From contig NC_092574.1 of assembly GCF_037975245.1 (NCBI RefSeq), positions 11,247,213-11,311,212 of the forward strand: a DNA stretch of 64,000 nt, in the 5' to 3' direction. A program made the translations under genes and the position numbers. The notes below the pieces were generated by a model, which was not told where the DNA came from, did not search any database, and saw only the letters and a list, made by a program, of their open reading frames with translations. The first letter of the stretch is position 1. Every line of letters starts with the position of its first letter. This DNA comes from Apostichopus japonicus. Lineage: Eukaryota > Echinodermata > Holothuroidea > Aspidochirotida > Stichopodidae. Of this stretch, positions 60,746-64,000 are shown piece after piece.

Positions 60746-63674
60746 CTGCAAATGAGAAAGGAAAAAGATTATACTAAGCACACAAACATACTCACATACA
60801 CTGGTACGGTATGATATGGTATTATGCCGTTTGGTATTTTATGGTATGGTGTGGTGCGATGTTGCGTGACGTGAGGTGATGTTACGGTAAGTTATTGTAC
60901 GGTTTGGTATGCTATGGTAGGGTAGAGTTTGGTATGGGATGATTGGCTATGGTAAGGTAAGGTACGGTGGGGTAATATAAGGGACGATATTTTACGGTAA
61001 CGTATTGTGCGGTACTGTAAGGTATGGTATGACACGGTATGCTATGGTGGGGTAAAGTTTGGTATGGTATGATAGGGTAAGGTACGGTAGGGTAATGTAA
61101 GGGACGATATTGTACAGTATAGTATGGTGCGGTACTGTAAGGTATGGTATGGCATGGTATGCTATGGAAGGTTAGAGTTTGGTATGGTATGATAGACTAT
61201 GGCAAAGTAAGGTTAGGTACAGTAGGGTGATGTAAGGGACGTAATTGTAGAGTATAGTATGATGCGGTACTGTAAGGTATGGGTAATGAGCTGATAGGGC
61301 AAATTGGAAAGAGACATCCAGATTGTGAATTAGTTTTATTACTTATACACTTCATCGTCAGAATCATGATGTTTACTTAAATATTCATGTGGCACATGTT
61401 TTACGGTTTACGACATTATGAGAAGGACACAAACAGACGACCTTGTACTTTAAACTACTCTGACCATGTAACAAGTTATCAAAGCGTTGCAAAAGAGGGA
61501 CATTATACTTTCTACCAAAGTCTTCTGATTGTGATGTTGTTGTTCGCTCAAGCCATAATTCTTTGCAATTAAGAGAACAATGTAAAATATACCATGATAG
61601 TTCAATCTTGAAGTTTAAGACGATAATGTAAGACAAGCTTTCTGTCTCTACTGATTCTATATCGTCAATGGCTGTCCGACGATATTTATACTTACTCGCA
61701 GTAGGTTTCATCTACCATTCCATATACGTGTAATTCCTCACAAATATCAAGAGATGCTAGCATACTGTACCAGCCAGTTGATAGCCAAGTATTCGTTTCA
61801 AATCTGTGAGAAAATTATCAGAAAGACAGATGAAAGTTCAGCAAGTTCACCCAGTATATGAATTGAATGATTCATTAGTAGTATTCACACTGGGGGATTT
61901 CAGGAGTAACTATGGAACATATATATATATATATATATATATATACAACTAACAGTGTGGAATATTGTATTCTTTTTTTCTTTTACTATCTCTATTGCTT
62001 CCAGAATATCTCTTCATCATCTGGTTGTATATGTATCTCGTATATATGTGTAAAGTCCAAAAAGCGATTTTGACAAACTTAAAGGAGACGAAACCCCAGT
62101 TATAACCATCGGTGATTTGATTAGCTCATTTGTGATGTACTCCCTCCCAAACGGTTGAGAAATATTTTTTTCTATTTGGGAGTATTTCACATTTTGGTTT
62201 ATGCACCTTCACGTACAATACTGAAGATTTGTTTGCATTTTTAAAATGATTCTCTTTATTAATCAATAAGGGGTTAATCAACGGTCTAGCGTGCGTTACT
62301 CACAGGATTAATGCACGATCGGGGGATAATGCAAGCGATGCACGAGGGCGGAGCCCGAGTGCATCCAGCGATAGCATTAACACCCGGAGTGCATTAATCC
62401 TGTGAGTAACGCACGCTAGACCGTTGATTAAACCCGTTCATTCATACACTACCATTTGTGTGGGGGAAAAATCATAAAACAAAACATTTTTGGTTACATA
62501 TAACCAGAGATTTATTAAAGTGATGCCCCGTAATTTTACCGTGCGTTACTCACAGGATTAACCACGGTCAGCTGACCTGAATGGACCAATAGGATTTAGG
62601 AATCTTTACTAAGTATGAATGAACATGCGTTTATGAACTATAGTCATAACTCTAATAAAGATGCATGATTCTAGAAATTGATAAACCTATAAAGTACAGA
62701 CTTTATTTTCATGAGATTAAAAACGCTGTTTAGAGGTCCTTGAAAATATAAAAAAAGAACACAAGTAATATTTGTTATCTTTTGTGAGACAGCCTACTGG
62801 AATGACTGGTCTAACCCTGCCACCTCGAGTGACAGACGAAGTAATTTGTTTCTTTGATATTCGAGTACGTTGTTTATGACGAATGTCTTTCTATAACGTG
62901 GAGTCCTCTATATAGGCAGTGCCCGGGCCAAATCCGACCAGAGAAAGATATTAATCCGGTAAACATAAAGCCACAAATATTTCATTTTTTTGGGGATGGC
63001 GTGAATCCTTAATGCATGTAAGGTTTGCCGTGTATCCTCCTCTACTGGCCTATACCTTGATTATTGCTCCATCAAGTTAAAGTAAGACTTTCAGTCTTTC
63101 TGGCGCTTTGCTTTAACTTAATGCTTTTTATCAGCCCCTAGCAGAAAGGAAGTTAACTTGAGAACCCCTGCTATTGGGTACGGGGTTTGCTTTACTTTAT
63201 ATGCACTGCACTTTTATAGCGCAATCTCTGAAAGTAAGGATATTGGACAGCTGCTGTATATACTTACTTGTTCTTTCCTGTTTCTTTCTCAAAGATTAAA
63301 TCCGATTCCATTTCTCCTACTTCGTCCATCGAATAAAATGCTACATTTGGATATTGATCAACCATTGCATTGATTCTATCTGCTGCCCAGTTATGGTTAG
63401 GTTTAGTTAACCCGAAAAGTAAGATCGATTCTGTTTTTCTGTTCGAATCATCGCCTAAGATCTCCTCAGCCTGGACAGTCAGCGGTTCCACAGACATGTG
63501 ACAAACGATTCGAATGGTCGTCTTGCTTCCGACGTCCTCCTCGAAGCCTTCCGTCATGGCGGCGTTCATTCGTATCACGCACGGCATGCTGTCTATCTCC
63601 TCACCAGCACCACTATCTAATAAATGACCACTTGAAAATACGAGGGCGCACTTCTTACATTTCTTTCTGAAAGT
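60430..63674 (-). CDS. ST6GALNAC-type sialyltransferase (GT29), 5' end outside the window
   Basis: Golgi glycosyltransferase that moves sialic acid from CMP-sialic acid to N-acetylgalactosamine or sialylated glycans. Three exons (63674-63268, 61803-61696, 60745-60430), 831 nt, 276 codons plus TAA, phases consistent and no internal stop. L-motif: CALVFSSGHLLDSGAGEEID, CVIRMNAAMTEGFEEDVGSK. S-motif: WLSTGWYSMLASLDICEELH then VYGMVDETYC. Motif III/VS: RYHYYQTFDTPTECETY and GGHRFITEKAIFSRWAEMF with the HxxxxE histidine and glutamate. Spacing fits ST6GALNAC3-6. The N-terminal membrane anchor and stem are not in the 330 bp before 63674, so at least one exon lies beyond the window. Exact acceptor specificity cannot be told. 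Confidence 0.93.
60800..61285. repeat. GGTAT/GGTA-rich higher-order minisatellite
   Basis: Dense GGTATGGTA, GGTACGGTA and GGTAAGGTA words. Within it, blocks of 120-130 bp recur, starting GCTATGG at 60911, 61041 and 61161 and containing GTAAGGGACGATATTGTAC. It lies in the sialyltransferase intron between its last two visible exons. Confidence 0.9.
61696..61803 (-). CDS. Sialyltransferase middle exon (S-motif)
   Basis: Acceptor TTTTCTCACAG, donor GTAAGT, 108 nt (phases 2 and 2). FETNTWLSTGWYSMLASLDI and CEELHVYGMVDETYCE: the S-motif that contacts donor and acceptor, with its conserved STG and the cysteine of the L-S disulfide. Confidence 0.93.
61918..61945. repeat. Short (TA)n microsatellite
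   Basis: About 14 TA units in the sialyltransferase intron. Confidence 0.95.
62271..62435. repeat. 165-bp near-palindromic foldback element
   Basis: GGGTTAATCAACGGTCTAGC..ATTAATGCAC (62271-62316) is matched inverted at 62389-62435 with one difference. The interior (GGGGGATAATGCAAGCGATGCACGAGGGC against GGGCTC...CATTAACACCC) also pairs imperfectly, so almost the whole element can fold. A partial GCGTTACTCACAGGATTAA lies at 62543-62563. Confidence 0.9.
63268..63674 (-). CDS. Sialyltransferase exon with L-motif
   Basis: Acceptor TTTTGACCACAG, donor GTAAGT, 407 nt (phase 0 in, 2 out). TFRKKCKKCALVFSSGHLLD begins the L-motif, which binds CMP-sialic acid; the exon runs on through NWAADRINAMVDQYP to MESDLIFEKETGKN. 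GC content is above the surrounding intron. Confidence 0.93.
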
Positions 63675-64000
63675 CTGTGGTCAAAAGAGGAAATGAACAA
63701 AACAAAAAGTAAAACTTTAGTGTGAGGTCTGTCCCTGAACTTGAAGCGTGTGTGCAAGATTTATTTGTTTACGAACAAATCTAAAGACACTATCAATTTA
63801 CCGTCCAATGCACCTCCATCTTTTTTTGGCAGGAAGCAATTACGCTTATAGGTTTCAAGATTCCAAAGAACGTAGTGTAAGGTATACTTCAAATTTGATA
63901 TTTGCAAGAAACAATTAGACTACTTGACAGTCCGATGGTCCCAGGTCGGGCGCAGTACAGAAATTGTACCAGATAGCCTTTCAAAGATTTACACAATAGT

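Overview
This is a stretch of an animal nuclear genome: AT-rich, about 60 percent or more non-coding, full of tRNA-derived SINEs, MITE-like foldbacks and satellites, with intron-split genes bounded by GT..AG sites. A GT29 sialyltransferase, an expanded-type KMT5A-like SET gene and long (TA)n runs fit a marine invertebrate deuterostome, most likely an echinoderm; the species is inference.

Layout. (1) About 0.9-16.7 kb, plus strand: the 3' part of a FES/FER tyrosine kinase (SH2 domain, then kinase). Its N-lobe exon is missing, one exon is cut short, a TAA lies in the activation loop and one exon carries a 45-bp in-frame duplication. A large intron (4.2-15.9 kb) holds a MITE, a seven-copy tandem array of a tRNA-derived SINE and an 8-kb satellite whose two halves are inverted. 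(2) 16.7-21.3 kb: no gene seen. (3) 21.3-34.3 kb, minus strand: phase-compatible exons of a zinc-finger plus KMT5A-like SET methyltransferase gene whose two SET exons are tandemly duplicated and damaged. (4) 34.3-46 kb: MITEs, repeats and a few plus-strand exons of an unrecognised small charged protein (42.1-45.8 kb). (5) 46-52.7 kb: tRNA-derived repeat units and a 1.6-kb block of nested direct and inverted repeats. (6) 52.7-56.7 kb, minus strand: a complete SLC16/monocarboxylate-transporter-like gene, open except for one TAA. (7) 57-60.4 kb: (TA)n tracts and a Penelope-like element remnant. (8) 60.4-63.7 kb, minus strand: an intact ST6GALNAC-type sialyltransferase lacking only its 5' exon(s), with a GGTA-rich minisatellite and near-perfect palindromes nearby.

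The genes are unrelated in function and show no operon-like or cluster logic. The most notable theme is that three recognisable genes each carry in-frame stops while the fourth is clean. Either these are recent pseudogenes or part of this is sequence error; read mapping and RNA would decide.
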